Assembly: GCA_903907865.1 (NCBI GenBank)
Contig: CAIVPR010000165.1
Span: 1-59,713, forward strand
DNA length: 59,713 bases
Direction: 5' to 3'
Source: an uncultured Acidobacteriia bacterium
GTDB taxonomy: Bacteria; Acidobacteriota; Terriglobia; Bryobacterales; Bryobacteraceae
The position numbers and the translations under genes are program-made. This document shows, piece by piece, positions 7,833-16,473 of this stretch (position 1 is the stretch's first letter; each line of letters starts with the position of its first letter). Below the pieces are notes generated by a model, which saw nothing but the letters and a program-made list of their open reading frames with translations, was not told the DNA's origin and did not search any database.

Positions 7833-8030
7833 CTACCCGCCCCGCCGCTCCGCCCACCGCAGATACCGCATCAAATCGACCCGATGCTGCCAGACAAAAT
7901 CCACGAACTCGCGCGGCGTGATCTTCTCCGCGTCCATGCCGGACCACGTTTCAATCCGCCACTTCAGATACGGGCTGGCCCACGGCCGCAGCCTGTAGCC
8001 CTTCGATAGCCGCCACGCCGCCCGAATCAT
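7833..8030 (-). CDS. small conserved-looking hypothetical protein, 65 residues
   Basis: The protein is basic and Trp/Arg-rich (GYRLRPWASPYLKWRIETW, then ITPREFVDFVWQHR and LMRYLRWAERR). It has no signal peptide or membrane segment and looks like one soluble helical domain. I recall similar short proteins with a W..SPYLRWRIET core in acidobacterial genomes, but cannot name a family. It is next to the yhcG-like gene, with only the palindrome between them, and just downstream of the VWFA gene on the same strand. Confidence 0.55.
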   Translation of the reverse strand: MIRAAWRLSKGYRLRPWASPYLKWRIETWSGMDAEKITPREFVDFVWQHRVDLMRYLRWAERRGG

Positions 8031-8032
8031 GC

Positions 8033-8989
8033 CTACTGCCGGGGTTCCAGCCTGGTTCCGCGATCCTTGGTGGCGTAGTAGCCTTGACGGGTACGCGCAC
8101 TCGGATTGCCGGGAGCCTTCACCGTGACCTTGATCGAGCGGAACGAGCCGTCCAGCGCCTGATTGCCGGGCGTATAAGTGATCGTGTACTGGTTGCGGAT
8201 GTCGCGCGCCACCTCGTGCGCGATCTTTTCCACCTCCGTCACGTCCTTCGGATAGAACACCAGCCCACCTGTGCTGTCCACGAGCAGCCCAAGCGCGCGC
8301 TTCGCCTTGGCGGCCTCTTTGCGGTCCTCTTCACCCAGCAAGCCGATGGCGTAAATCAGCACATCATTCTGTTGCGCGGCGCGGACCAGTTCGGGCAGCG
8401 CCACGGAACTCGCGTTGTCGTTGCCGTCCGTCACCACCAGAATCACCTTCTTGTCCCGCTTGGCCTTCTTCTGCAGGTGCTCGATCGACATCATGATGGC
8501 GTCGCGCATTGCGGTGCCGCCCTTCGAATCGATCTTCGCCAAACCCTGCTCCAGCGCCTTGATGTCGCTGGTGAAATCGGCGTCGAGGTAGGCCTCGTCG
8601 TTGAAGTTCACCACAAACGCCTCGTCATCGGGATTGGAATCCCGCACCAATGCCAGCGCCGACGATTCCACCGCCTGCCGCTTCTCCCGCATGCTGCCGG
8701 AATTGTCGATGATCAGCCCGAGCGAAACAGGCACATCCTCATGCTTGAACAGCTTGATTTGCTGGGCGACATTGTTTTCCAGCACCGTGAAGGCGCTCTT
8801 GGTGAGGGTTGTCACCAAATGGCCGCCCTTGTCGATGACCGTCACATTGAGCGGCACCAGCCGGGTTTCCGAGGAGAACACGGCATCCCCTACGTCTCCC
8901 GGAGTTTGTGGGGCGGGCGGCGGCGTTTGGGAAGTAAGAAGAACCGGTCCGATCAGGCACACGATTCCAGCGGCGAGTATGGATCTCAA
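8033..8989 (-). CDS. secreted VWFA-related acidobacterial-type protein
   Basis: A 318-residue exported protein: signal peptide 1-20, a beta-rich N-terminal region (LVPLNVTVIDKGG...FTVLENN) and a von Willebrand A domain from about 85 to 280 with an intact metal-adhesion motif, DNSGSM at 95-100, and TDGND later. This matches the acidobacterial VWFA-related family. The role is probably adhesion or envelope protein binding and is not established. The start is a TTG at 8987-8989 with an AGGA site about ten bases upstream; no ATG is available before the signal peptide. A paralogue follows upstream on the same strand. Confidence 0.85.
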   Translation of the reverse strand: MRSILAAGIVCLIGPVLLTSQTPPPAPQTPGDVGDAVFSSETRLVPLNVTVIDKGGHLVTTLTKSAFTVLENNVAQQIKLFKHEDVPVSLGLIIDNSGSMREKRQAVESSALALVRDSNPDDEAFVVNFNDEAYLDADFTSDIKALEQGLAKIDSKGGTAMRDAIMMSIEHLQKKAKRDKKVILVVTDGNDNASSVALPELVRAAQQNDVLIYAIGLLGEEDRKEAAKAKRALGLLVDSTGGLVFYPKDVTEVEKIAHEVARDIRNQYTITYTPGNQALDGSFRSIKVTVKAPGNPSARTRQGYYATKDRGTRLEPRQ

Positions 8990-9023
8990 GATTTCGTCCT
9001 GTCCGTATTTTAGCGCCCGTCCG

Positions 9024-10022
9024 CTATTGCGTTGGTGCGTAGTACCCGGTGCGCCAGAAGGCGTGCAATTGCGGAAGTCCCCGCGGCTGGTTGATCTTCA
9101 CCTGCACCTTGCGGTACTTCCCGTCGCGCGACGCATTCGAAGGGCTATAGCCAAGGACGTACTGGTTGCGCAGTTCGATACCGATCTTCGCCGCCACGTC
9201 GGGCAATTCGTTCAGGTTTTCCACGATGAAGTGGCGTCCGCCGGTCGGCTCCGAAATATCGGTCAGCAACCCCGGCCCGTTCATTTCCTCCGGCGTGCGG
9301 CCCCTCGACCCCATCGATTCGTAGATGCCGATCGCATAGATCTGCACGTCGGCCTCCTTGACGAAGCTCTTGAGTTCCGATTCGGTGTAGCGGCTCGAAT
9401 TGTCTCCGCCGTCCGAGATCACCACCAGAGCCTTGCGCGGGTTATGGGCCTTCTTCATCGTGCGCAACGCCAACAGGACTCCATCCAGCAGTGCGGTGCG
9501 CCCCTTGGACTGGGTGAACGTCAGCCGGTTCTGGATCTCCTCAAGGTTGTGGGTGAAGGGCGTGACCAACTGCGGTCGGTCATTGAATTCGACCAGGAAC
9601 GCCTCGTCCTCGGGATTTGCCGTCTTGAAGAACTCCGCAACCGACTGGCGCGACTTCTCGAGCTTCGGCCCCATGCTGCCGCTGGTGTCGAAAACAATGC
9701 CGATCGAAAGCGGCGCGTCTTCGCTGCCGAACGAAACTACCCTCTGCTTAACCTTGTCTTCGAGCACGTCGAACACTTCCTGGTCGAGGCCTGTGACAAA
9801 ACGGTTCAGCGGATCGGTGACCGTGACCGGGATCAGAACCAGATTGGTGTCGATCCGGATATTCGCTTTTGGCAGCGGAGTCTGTGAAGTGTCGCCCGGC
9901 TTTGGGCGCGGGATGATATTGACCTGGCCTGTTGTCTGCGCTTGGACATGCGTAGGCACAACTCCGGGGAATAGGCCGATGGCGGCCAATAACGGCAAAA
10001 TGGCGCTGGGGCGGGACCGCAT
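9024..10022 (-). CDS. secreted VWFA-related acidobacterial-type protein (paralogue)
   Basis: A second VWFA-related protein of 332 residues, with signal peptide SAILPLLAAIGLFPGVVPTHVQA, a VTVTDPLNRFVTGL strand region like its neighbour and a VWA domain with FDTSGSMGP as metal-adhesion motif and VVISDGGDNSS. The ATG at 10020-10022 is chosen because it places the signal peptide at the N-terminus and has a GGGAAG ribosome site; a longer reading from 10094 overlaps the BON gene. The C-terminal WRTGYYAP matches RQGYYATK of the neighbour, supporting tandem duplication. Confidence 0.85.
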   Translation of the reverse strand: MRSRPSAILPLLAAIGLFPGVVPTHVQAQTTGQVNIIPRPKPGDTSQTPLPKANIRIDTNLVLIPVTVTDPLNRFVTGLDQEVFDVLEDKVKQRVVSFGSEDAPLSIGIVFDTSGSMGPKLEKSRQSVAEFFKTANPEDEAFLVEFNDRPQLVTPFTHNLEEIQNRLTFTQSKGRTALLDGVLLALRTMKKAHNPRKALVVISDGGDNSSRYTESELKSFVKEADVQIYAIGIYESMGSRGRTPEEMNGPGLLTDISEPTGGRHFIVENLNELPDVAAKIGIELRNQYVLGYSPSNASRDGKYRKVQVKINQPRGLPQLHAFWRTGYYAPTQ

Positions 10023-10090
10023 TCGTGCTTCCCTTTCTGGTAGGAGTCTAGCACATTTGACCCCGCCCGTGGTTCCCAGCGCCACCTGGC

Positions 10091-10663
10091 TCATTTCGCC
10101 TCAACGCGCAGTTCGTTGGTCACGGAAAACACGCCGTGGACCCCGTTGGCGCGGATGCCGACGATGTTCTTGTCAGCCATGTTGGCGACCACGCCCTCGA
10201 GCCGGACATTGCCGTTCTTGACGATAATGTGGATCGACGGCAAGGCCCGGAAACCATAGCGCGTGGACAGCGCAGGGTCACCGTAGATCGCCCGGTAGGC
10301 GGCCATGCGGATGCGGTCGTCGTTGGGTGAGAGGGGCAGGACCTCGATTTCGTTGGTCACCTTTGTGACACCCTCGACACCCTTGACCACGTTGGCGGCG
10401 TCCGACTTCAGCACCGGTCGAGTCACATCTCCGACCAAAGTGACCTCGGTCCCGTTGATGGTGAAGCCGAGGTCGTCGAAAACGCCGAAGTACGGCAGCA
10501 TGACGATTTGATGGCGGACCTGCTCGGCCAGCCGACCCTCCGCCTCGGTGCCTGTGAAGTACGGATCGAGATGGGTTTTCTTGTCCGGCTGGGCAGGGTC
10601 CTTGGCGAAGACGGCCGGAATGACAAGGATCCCGGCCAGAAGGGCGATGGCAAGTTTGTTCAT
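10091..10663 (-). CDS. exported protein with two BON domains
   Basis: This 190-residue protein begins with a signal peptide (MNKLAIALLAGILVIPAVFA) after a strong AGGAGGT ribosome site, which fixes the start at 10663. Two BON (OsmY-type) domains follow, about 40-105 (LAEQVRHQIV, GTEVTLVGDV, VTKVTNEIEV) and 115-190 (NVRLEGVVANMADKN, VFSVTNELRVE). BON domains bind phospholipid membranes and are common in periplasmic stress proteins. It precedes the VWFA genes on the same strand and may share a transcript with them. Confidence 0.85.
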   Translation of the reverse strand: MNKLAIALLAGILVIPAVFAKDPAQPDKKTHLDPYFTGTEAEGRLAEQVRHQIVMLPYFGVFDDLGFTINGTEVTLVGDVTRPVLKSDAANVVKGVEGVTKVTNEIEVLPLSPNDDRIRMAAYRAIYGDPALSTRYGFRALPSIHIIVKNGNVRLEGVVANMADKNIVGIRANGVHGVFSVTNELRVEAK

Positions 10664-10807
10664 GGTTTGAACCTCCTGCACAATCCACAGCAATTCATGT
10701 GCCAAGGTTTCGGGCGAAAAAAGGCGCTCGAAGGCGGTTCCAAGGGGACCCGGGGAGAATGTTGGTGGTTCCAGTGGTGGATTTACACCACTGTCATGCA
10801 GACCAGG

Positions 10808-10813
10808 TATAAT
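10808..10813 (+). promoter_or_regulatory. TATAAT -10 box, probable leaderless start of the VOC gene
   Basis: A consensus TATAAT is followed by seven bases (CGCCCTC) and the ATG at 10821, so transcription should begin at or within a base or two of the start codon. A weak TTTACA lies at 10782-10787, with a longer than usual spacing of 20. Confidence 0.6.
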
Positions 10814-10820
10814 CGCCCTC

Positions 10821-11609
10821 ATGGCAATCATCGAATCCCACAATCCCGGCGCTCTCACCTGGCTCGAACTGGCCACCAGCGACCAAAACGCCGCCAAGTC
10901 CTTCTACTCAACGCTATTCGGCTGGGGCATCGACGACCAGGACATGGGCCCGGCTGGGGTTTACACCATGTTCACCGTGGAAGGTCGGAACGTGGCCGCC
11001 GCCTACACCCAGAGTCCGCAGGAAGCGGCGATGGTGCCGCCGCACTGGAACCTGTACATCGCAGTTGAGAACGCCGACGCGTCGGCAGCCAAGGCCGTTG
11101 AACTTGGAGGCACCGTGGTGATGGGACCGTTCAACGCCGGGGAATTCGGGCGCATGGCCGTGCTGGTCGATCCGACGGGTGCCGCGTTCTGCATCTGGCA
11201 GGCGATCACGAACCACGGAATCGGGTTGTCGGGTGTGGAGGGGACCCTGTGTTGGGCCGATGTCTTTGCTGGTCACGGCGAGAGCGCGGAGGCGAAGGCC
11301 GCAACATTCTATTCGGCGCTGTTCGGCTACGAGATCGTGCCTGGCGATGGCGGATATACCCACCTCAAGAACGGCAGCGAGATGATCGGCGGCATCCAGG
11401 CCTCGGCGCACGTGCCGCCCGGAGTTCCGCCCCACTGGCTTGCCTATATTTTGGTGGGCGACTGCGCTGTCGTGACCGGCAAAGCCGCTGGCTTGGGCGC
11501 CGCCGTCATTTTACCCCCGATGGAGATCGAAAAGACCGGCTTCATGTCGGTGATCAAGGATCCGCAGGGAGCGATGATCGCTCTCTTCCAACCGTTCCCG
11601 CGTGGGTAA
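10821..11609 (+). CDS. VOC (glyoxalase/bleomycin-resistance fold) family protein, two domains
   Basis: A 262-residue cytosolic protein made of two tandem vicinal-oxygen-chelate domains (about 1-125 and 130-260), each ending in a strand such as GRMAVLVDPTGAAFCIWQ and GFMSVIKDPQGAMIALFQPF. Both halves share TFYSxLFGW/Y, the usual start of the first helix. The fold binds a metal and is used for isomerases, dioxygenases and drug-binding proteins; the substrate is not predictable here. It stands alone with its own promoter. Confidence 0.85.
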   Translation: MAIIESHNPGALTWLELATSDQNAAKSFYSTLFGWGIDDQDMGPAGVYTMFTVEGRNVAAAYTQSPQEAAMVPPHWNLYIAVENADASAAKAVELGGTVVMGPFNAGEFGRMAVLVDPTGAAFCIWQAITNHGIGLSGVEGTLCWADVFAGHGESAEAKAATFYSALFGYEIVPGDGGYTHLKNGSEMIGGIQASAHVPPGVPPHWLAYILVGDCAVVTGKAAGLGAAVILPPMEIEKTGFMSVIKDPQGAMIALFQPFPRG

Positions 11610-11661
11610 CGCAGTTTCGGCGTCCTGCGCTCCGTCATCCTCACTTGGGAACTGAAGACCT

Positions 11662-11781
11662 ATGGCAAGGAACTTCAATGAACTTCAGGCCAAGATGGAC
11701 CCGGAGGTCCGGGCCGCCAATGAAACGCGGATCCAACTAGAAGTCGCGAGGCTTGGGACCGTCGTCGCATCGAGATCTAGC
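11662..11781 (+). pseudogene. N-terminal fragment of an XRE-type antitoxin
   Basis: From the ATG at 11662 the frame reads MARNFNELQAKMDPEVRAAN and ends its family-like part about RIQLEVARLG. MARNFxELxAKMDPExRA is the characteristic N-terminus of XRE/HigA2-like antitoxins. The DNA-binding helix-turn-helix that should follow is absent and the sequence runs into the 3' end of the convergent higA gene. It is therefore a truncated relic, probably of an older toxin-antitoxin pair at this spot. Confidence 0.45.
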
Positions 11782-11784
11782 AGC

Positions 11785-12087
11785 TTAAACCACGGGAACA
11801 CGCTCCAAATCTTTGAGCCGAGGCAAAGCATCCAACGCGTTCCCCATGTTCCGTTGCGCGACCCGCAGGTCATAGATGCTCTGCAGGTTCAGCCAGAATG
11901 CCGCACTCGTGCCGAAGAAATGGGCGAGTCTTAGCGCGGTGTCACCCGTGATCCTGCGTTGGCCGTTCAGGATCGCGGTGACACGGTTGGTGGGAACCCC
12001 CAAGCTGCGGGCGAACGCGGCTGCGCTCATGCCTAACGCTGTCAGTTCCTCAATCAAATGCTCACCCGGGTGAATCTCAATCAACAT
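11785..12087 (-). CDS. higA: HigA family antitoxin
   Basis: The 100-residue XRE antitoxin begins with the typical IHPGEHLIEELTALGMSAAAF and has a helix-turn-helix (FARSLGVPTNRVTAILNGQR). The tail LRLAHFFGTSAAFWLNLQS is the standard HigA dimer region. It should neutralise the toxin encoded immediately upstream and repress the pair's promoter. The toxin-first gene order is the higBA order. Confidence 0.9.
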   Translation of the reverse strand: MLIEIHPGEHLIEELTALGMSAAAFARSLGVPTNRVTAILNGQRRITGDTALRLAHFFGTSAAFWLNLQSIYDLRVAQRNMGNALDALPRLKDLERVPVV

Positions 12088-12108
12088 CGTGCCTCCCTTA
12101 CATTGCCC

Positions 12109-12393
12109 CTATTGGTAGTCGACTATCTCCACATTCGATGGACCATCCGACCCTTCGGGCCATTCGAAACAAATCCGCCACCGGTCGTTGATCCGAATGC
12201 TGAACTGGCCTTTCCGATCACCGCTCAATGACTCGAATCGATTGCCCGGAAGCTGCGATACGTCTCTCACGGAGCTTGCAGCCTCCAGACGATCCAGTTT
12301 CAACCGTGCCTGCCGTTCGATGCCGGAAAAGTCCCGGACGCGTTCGCCCGTCGCGAAGTCCCTCGTACGTTTGCCCCGGTAGCCGAGTATCAA
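12109..12393 (-). CDS. higB: HigB/RelE-type toxin
   Basis: A 94-residue ribosome-dependent mRNA-cleaving toxin of the HigB group: KRTRDFATGERVRDF, then LDRLEAASSVRDVSQLPGNR, and the C-terminal FSIRINDRWRICFEW...VEIVDYQ strands with the expected basic and aromatic residues. It ends 21 bases before higA. The start is a TTG at 12391-12393 that sits five bases after a TATGCT box, so the transcript is probably leaderless. Confidence 0.85.
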   Translation of the reverse strand: MILGYRGKRTRDFATGERVRDFSGIERQARLKLDRLEAASSVRDVSQLPGNRFESLSGDRKGQFSIRINDRWRICFEWPEGSDGPSNVEIVDYQ

Positions 12394-12398
12394 GTTTC

Positions 12399-12427
12399 AG
12401 CATACCGCCCGTTGCGCGTTACGTCAA
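12399..12427 (-). promoter_or_regulatory. higBA promoter (TTGACG-17-TATGCT)
   Basis: On the minus strand TTGACG (12427-12422) and TATGCT (12404-12399) are separated by exactly 17 bases, a near-consensus vegetative promoter. The TTG start of higB follows after only five bases, so no ribosome site can exist on the transcript. Confidence 0.7.
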
Positions 12428-12454
12428 GCATAACGATTCCGCGCACCTCGCACA

Positions 12455-14962
12455 CTACACCCCCCGAACCGCCCCCTCAATCTCCCGCGCCAACCCCGCG
12501 TAATCCTCCCCCTCCAACCGCAACGGCTTCCCGAACTTCACCACCGCCCGACCCGGAGTAGCCATCCGCGCCGTCCTGTGCAGCACCTTCTCCAGCCCCT
12601 CCAGCTTCACCGGCACCACCGGCACCCGCAGCCTCGACGCCAGCATCCCCACGCCCGGTTGGAACGGGAACATCGACCCGTCCACGGTCCGCTTCCCCTC
12701 CGGGAAAATCACGATGCAGTATCCGTCGCCCAGCAATTCCCCCGCGTATCGCAGCGCGTCCCGCGCCCCCGCCTCGCGCTGCGGCAACGGGAACGCGTTG
12801 AACACCAGCGACGCAAGGAAATAGCTCAGCCCGCTGCGGAACCTCGCGCCCAGCGAATACCGGCCCGGGTGGAAATACGCGTCGAAGAACTCCTTCGCCA
12901 TCGCCGGCGTCGCCCGGTACCGCCACTTCCCCGGCAGCGCCCACAAAATCGACGGCACGTCGAAGTGGCTCTGGTGGTTGGACGCGAAGATCACCGGCCC
13001 GTCGATTCCCTCCAGATTCTCCAACCCCTCCACTTTGATCCACGCGAATAGCCGCGCCAACGGCAGGATGAACGTCGGCAGCACCGCCCGCCGTAGCATC
13101 CGCGCGGGCCACGACCGGTTCCATGTCGGGAACTCGAACGGCTCCGGGCCTGAACTAGGAGCCGCGACCACCCCCGACCGCGGCTTCGCCAGATCCGCCA
13201 CAGTCCGGACCTCCGCGAACTCCTGCTCCCCGATCCGCGCCCCGGTCTTCTGCTCCAACTCCATCAACAACTGGATCCGGTCCAGCGAACTCAGCCCCAA
13301 CTCGTCCAGCGACATGCCAGGCGTCACAGCCCGCGACCCCGCATACTTCCGGATCACGTCCTCCACCGACTCGCCCGCCGGAGCCGCCGCCGCAACCCGC
13401 TGCTCCCCCGCAACCCACTTCGCAATCTCGACCCGCTTCAGCTTCCCGGTCCCCGACGTCCTCGGCAGTGCCGACTCCGGCCACACCGAAAACGCCTTCA
13501 CCCGCTGGTGGGTCTCGAGCTTGGAATTCGCCTCGCGCACAACGGACTCAGCCGCGACGCCCGAATCGAGCACCAGCACCGCGTGCACCTGTTCGCCCCG
13601 CGCCGTCTTTTCCGCCACCACGGCGCACTCCCGGACCCCAGCAACCGCATGCAACGCCCGCTCCACGTCGTCGGGATACACATTCAGGCCGTCCGGAGAG
13701 ACGATCATCTCCTTCTTGCGCCCGAGGATCTTCAGCCGCTTGTCGGCATCCAATTCCCCGATATCGCCCGTGTGCAGCCAGCCCTCTGCATCGATATTGC
13801 CGGACTCCGCCGGCCCTCCATCCGCCGAGAAATAGCCCGGCGTCACGTTCGGACCCCGCAGCAGTACCTCGCCATCGGGTGCAATCCGGATCTCCACGCC
13901 CGCAATCGCCTTCCCGACCGACCCCTTCCGGGTCTCGAACGGATGGTTCAGCGTCGCCACGGGCGCGGTTTCCGTCAGCCCGTAGCCTTGGATCACCACG
14001 AAACCCAGCTTGCGCCAGAACTCCTCCAGATCCGGATCGAGCGCCGCCGCGCCCACGACGAACGCCCAGAACTTGAACCCGAACTTCGAGTGCACGCGCC
14101 GATACTGCCACCAGCGCTCGTACCACTTGCCGGATTTCGGCGGATCGTTCGCCTCGGGCACCGCCTGCTGGATCTCGTAGCGCAGCATCTCCAGCATCTG
14201 CGGCACGCAGACCAGGACGGAAATGCGCCTCCGGTGGATCAACTGCACGATGTCGACGGGCAGGTAGCCGGAGGTGAAATACACCTCGCCCCCGATCATC
14301 GCCGGAATGAACGCCGCCATCGCCTGACCGAACATGTGGCTGAGCGGCAGCAGGTTGAGGAACCGGATGGGCGAGAACGGCCCGATATAGCGCCGGTACT
14401 TGTCGATGCCGTGGTCGATAGGAGTCAAGTTCGCGAGGATGTTGCCGTGGGTGAGGGTTACGCCCTTGGGATCGCCGGTGGCCCCGGAGGTGAACAGGAT
14501 CTCCGCCAGTTGGCCGGGCTCGGCGGGCTCGAAGCCGAGGAGCGGACGGGCGTCGTTACCCGGCTGGGAAACACTACGCAGTGGCCAAACGGGACAAACG
14601 ACACCCCCGGGAACCTTCAGCCCCTCCCCGACCAGCACAACTTTCGCCGAGACAATCCCCGCAATCCGCGCCATGATCGCGCCCGAGGAACGGAAGTCGA
14701 CCGGCACCGCGACCACGCCTTCGAGCAGGCATCCCCATACGGCGGCGATCCACTCCGGGCGGTTTTCGCCCCAGATCACGATGCGTTCGCCCTTGGCGAT
14801 TCCGGCCTCGCGCATTCGGGCGGCGAAGGCGGCGGCGGCGCGCGCGGCTTCGGCGTAGGTCATCCGCCCGGAACCCAGATCTCCTTCATAGCGAAGGAAT
14901 TGGCCGTCGCGGCGGCTCCAGATCCGGTGGAAGGCGGCAAGCGATGGAGGGTTGCCGATCAA
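12455..14962 (-). CDS. acyl-CoA synthetase / acyl carrier / 1-acylglycerol-3-phosphate acyltransferase fusion
   Basis: This protein of about 835-842 residues joins three lipid modules. The first 530 residues are an AMP-forming ligase (ILFTSGATGDPKGVTLTHGN, IQGYGLTETAP, WLHTGDIGELD). A carrier segment follows near 575 (DELGLSSLDRIQLL, phosphopantetheine serine). The last 200 residues are a PlsC acyltransferase with NHQSHFD and FPEGKRTVDG. It could activate a fatty acid, load it on its own carrier and pass it to a lysophospholipid, like E. coli Aas with an added carrier. The start is either ATG 14983 or TTG 14962; the TTG is preferred because a TATACT box ends six bases before it. It is divergent from the sugar ABC operon. 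Confidence 0.85.
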   Translation of the reverse strand: MIGNPPSLAAFHRIWSRRDGQFLRYEGDLGSGRMTYAEAARAAAAFAARMREAGIAKGERIVIWGENRPEWIAAVWGCLLEGVVAVPVDFRSSGAIMARIAGIVSAKVVLVGEGLKVPGGVVCPVWPLRSVSQPGNDARPLLGFEPAEPGQLAEILFTSGATGDPKGVTLTHGNILANLTPIDHGIDKYRRYIGPFSPIRFLNLLPLSHMFGQAMAAFIPAMIGGEVYFTSGYLPVDIVQLIHRRRISVLVCVPQMLEMLRYEIQQAVPEANDPPKSGKWYERWWQYRRVHSKFGFKFWAFVVGAAALDPDLEEFWRKLGFVVIQGYGLTETAPVATLNHPFETRKGSVGKAIAGVEIRIAPDGEVLLRGPNVTPGYFSADGGPAESGNIDAEGWLHTGDIGELDADKRLKILGRKKEMIVSPDGLNVYPDDVERALHAVAGVRECAVVAEKTARGEQVHAVLVLDSGVAAESVVREANSKLETHQRVKAFSVWPESALPRTSGTGKLKRVEIAKWVAGEQRVAAAAPAGESVEDVIRKYAGSRAVTPGMSLDELGLSSLDRIQLLMELEQKTGARIGEQEFAEVRTVADLAKPRSGVVAAPSSGPEPFEFPTWNRSWPARMLRRAVLPTFILPLARLFAWIKVEGLENLEGIDGPVIFASNHQSHFDVPSILWALPGKWRYRATPAMAKEFFDAYFHPGRYSLGARFRSGLSYFLASLVFNAFPLPQREAGARDALRYAGELLGDGYCIVIFPEGKRTVDGSMFPFQPGVGMLASRLRVPVVPVKLEGLEKVLHRTARMATPGRAVVKFGKPLRLEGEDYAGLAREIEGAVRGV

Positions 14963-14985
14963 GTACCGAGTATAATCGCGCATTG
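14960..14985. promoter_or_regulatory. shared symmetric -10 driving two divergent leaderless genes
   Basis: The plus strand has AGTATAAT at 14969-14976. Read rightward, TATAAT (14971-14976) is followed by CGCGCA and the TTG of the ABC ATPase (14983). Read leftward, TATACT (14974-14969) is followed by CGGTAC and the TTG of the ligase fusion (14962). Both spacers are six bases. No clear -35 box is seen on either side. Confidence 0.6.
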
Positions 14986-16473
14986 CTGCTTGAAGCGAAA
15001 CGGATCGAGAAGAGCTACGGCGGAGTGCGGGCTCTCCGGCAGGTTTCGTTCGCCCTGGAGGCGGGCGAGGTGCACGCCCTTGTCGGCGAAAACGGCGCGG
15101 GAAAGAGCACGCTCATCCGTATTTTGACAGGCGCGGTGGAGCCCGACGGGGGCGCGGTGTTGCTCGACGGCCAGCCGATTCGCGACAACAGCCCCCACCG
15201 GTCGCGCGAACTTGGCATCGCGCCCATCTACCAGCAACCAGCCATCTTCCCCGACCTAACCGTGGCCGAAAACATCGCCCTCGCCAACGAGACCGGCGGC
15301 CTCTTCCGGCGCGTCCGCTGGGGCGACCGCGTCAAACGCGCGGCGGAGTTGCTGGAATCCATCGGGGCCGAAATCGATCCCAGGCGCCTCGCAGGATCGC
15401 TCAGCATGCCCGAACAGCAACTGGTGGAAATCGCCAAAGCGCTCGGCGGGAAAGTGCGTGTACTGATCCTGGACGAGCCGACCGCATCGTTGACCGAACG
15501 CGAGACCGGGCGGCTGTTCGAGGTGGTGCGCCGGTTGCGCGACAACGGCTCGGGGGTCATTTACATTTCGCACCGGCTTGAAGAACTGCCGAGGATTGCC
15601 GACCGGATCACGGTCCTGCGCGACGGCGAGACAATCGCGACGGTATCGGCCGCCGACACGGATTCGCGCGAGTTGATCCGCCTCATGGCCGGTCGCGACC
15701 TCTCGGCGGTCTTCCCCAAGCGCGAGGTGCCGATCGGCGAGCCTGTATTGCGAGTGCGGGGGCTGACGTCGGAGGCGGTCGGGATTCGGGACATCACCTT
15801 CGAGGTTCGCGCTGGTGAGATTCTGGGATTCGCCGGACTCGTCGGGGCCGGACGCACTCAAGTCGCCGAGGCCGTCTTCGGTTTGGCGAAGATCGACGCG
15901 GGCAAGATTCGGTTGAACGAAAGTCGGGTGTCGATCAAGAGTCCCGGCGACGCGATCGAGGCCGGAATCGCATATGTGCCGGAGGATAGGCGTCGGCACG
16001 GGGTCGCAGCGGAGTTACCGATCCGGGCGAATATGACGCTGTCGATTCTGGACCGGGTTTCGAATGGACCGATGCTGGACGAAGACGGGGAACGGATTGT
16101 CGCCGAGAGTTGGGCCCAGGACTTGCGGGTGAAAGCGGCGGGGCTGGATGCCCCGGCGGGATCGCTGTCTGGAGGCAACCAACAGAAGGTGGCTATCGCA
16201 AGGGCGTTGGCGACCGGGCCGAAGGTGCTGATCGTGGACGAGCCGACCCAGGGCATCGACGTGGGTGCCAAGGCCGAGTGCCACCGGATCCTGTGCGACA
16301 TGGCGGCGCGGGGAGTGGCGATCCTGATGATTTCGTCCGAGATGGCGGAGATCCTGGGGATGAGCGACCGGATCGCGGTGATGCGCGGCGGGACAATCGC
16401 GGGGATTGTGAACCGCGCCGACGCGACGGCGGAATCGCTACTGGCGATGGCCCTGGGAGGCAGCGCGCAATGA
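14983..16473 (+). CDS. sugar ABC transporter ATPase, RbsA/RhaT-like double-domain
   Basis: A 496-residue ATPase with two nucleotide-binding domains, as in ribose/rhamnose-type importers. The first has GENGAGKST, the signature-like region SLSMPEQQLVEIAKAL and LILDEPTAS. The second begins near 245, with GLVGAGRTQ as the usual degenerate Walker A, and has LSGGNQQKVAIARAL and LIVDEPTQGIDVGAK. The start is a TTG six bases after TATAAT; no ATG fits this frame between the promoter and the ATPase core. Its last codons overlap the next permease start (ATGA at 16470-16473), so it opens a three-gene operon. Confidence 0.9.
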   Translation: MLLEAKRIEKSYGGVRALRQVSFALEAGEVHALVGENGAGKSTLIRILTGAVEPDGGAVLLDGQPIRDNSPHRSRELGIAPIYQQPAIFPDLTVAENIALANETGGLFRRVRWGDRVKRAAELLESIGAEIDPRRLAGSLSMPEQQLVEIAKALGGKVRVLILDEPTASLTERETGRLFEVVRRLRDNGSGVIYISHRLEELPRIADRITVLRDGETIATVSAADTDSRELIRLMAGRDLSAVFPKREVPIGEPVLRVRGLTSEAVGIRDITFEVRAGEILGFAGLVGAGRTQVAEAVFGLAKIDAGKIRLNESRVSIKSPGDAIEAGIAYVPEDRRRHGVAAELPIRANMTLSILDRVSNGPMLDEDGERIVAESWAQDLRVKAAGLDAPAGSLSGGNQQKVAIARALATGPKVLIVDEPTQGIDVGAKAECHRILCDMAARGVAILMISSEMAEILGMSDRIAVMRGGTIAGIVNRADATAESLLAMALGGSAQ

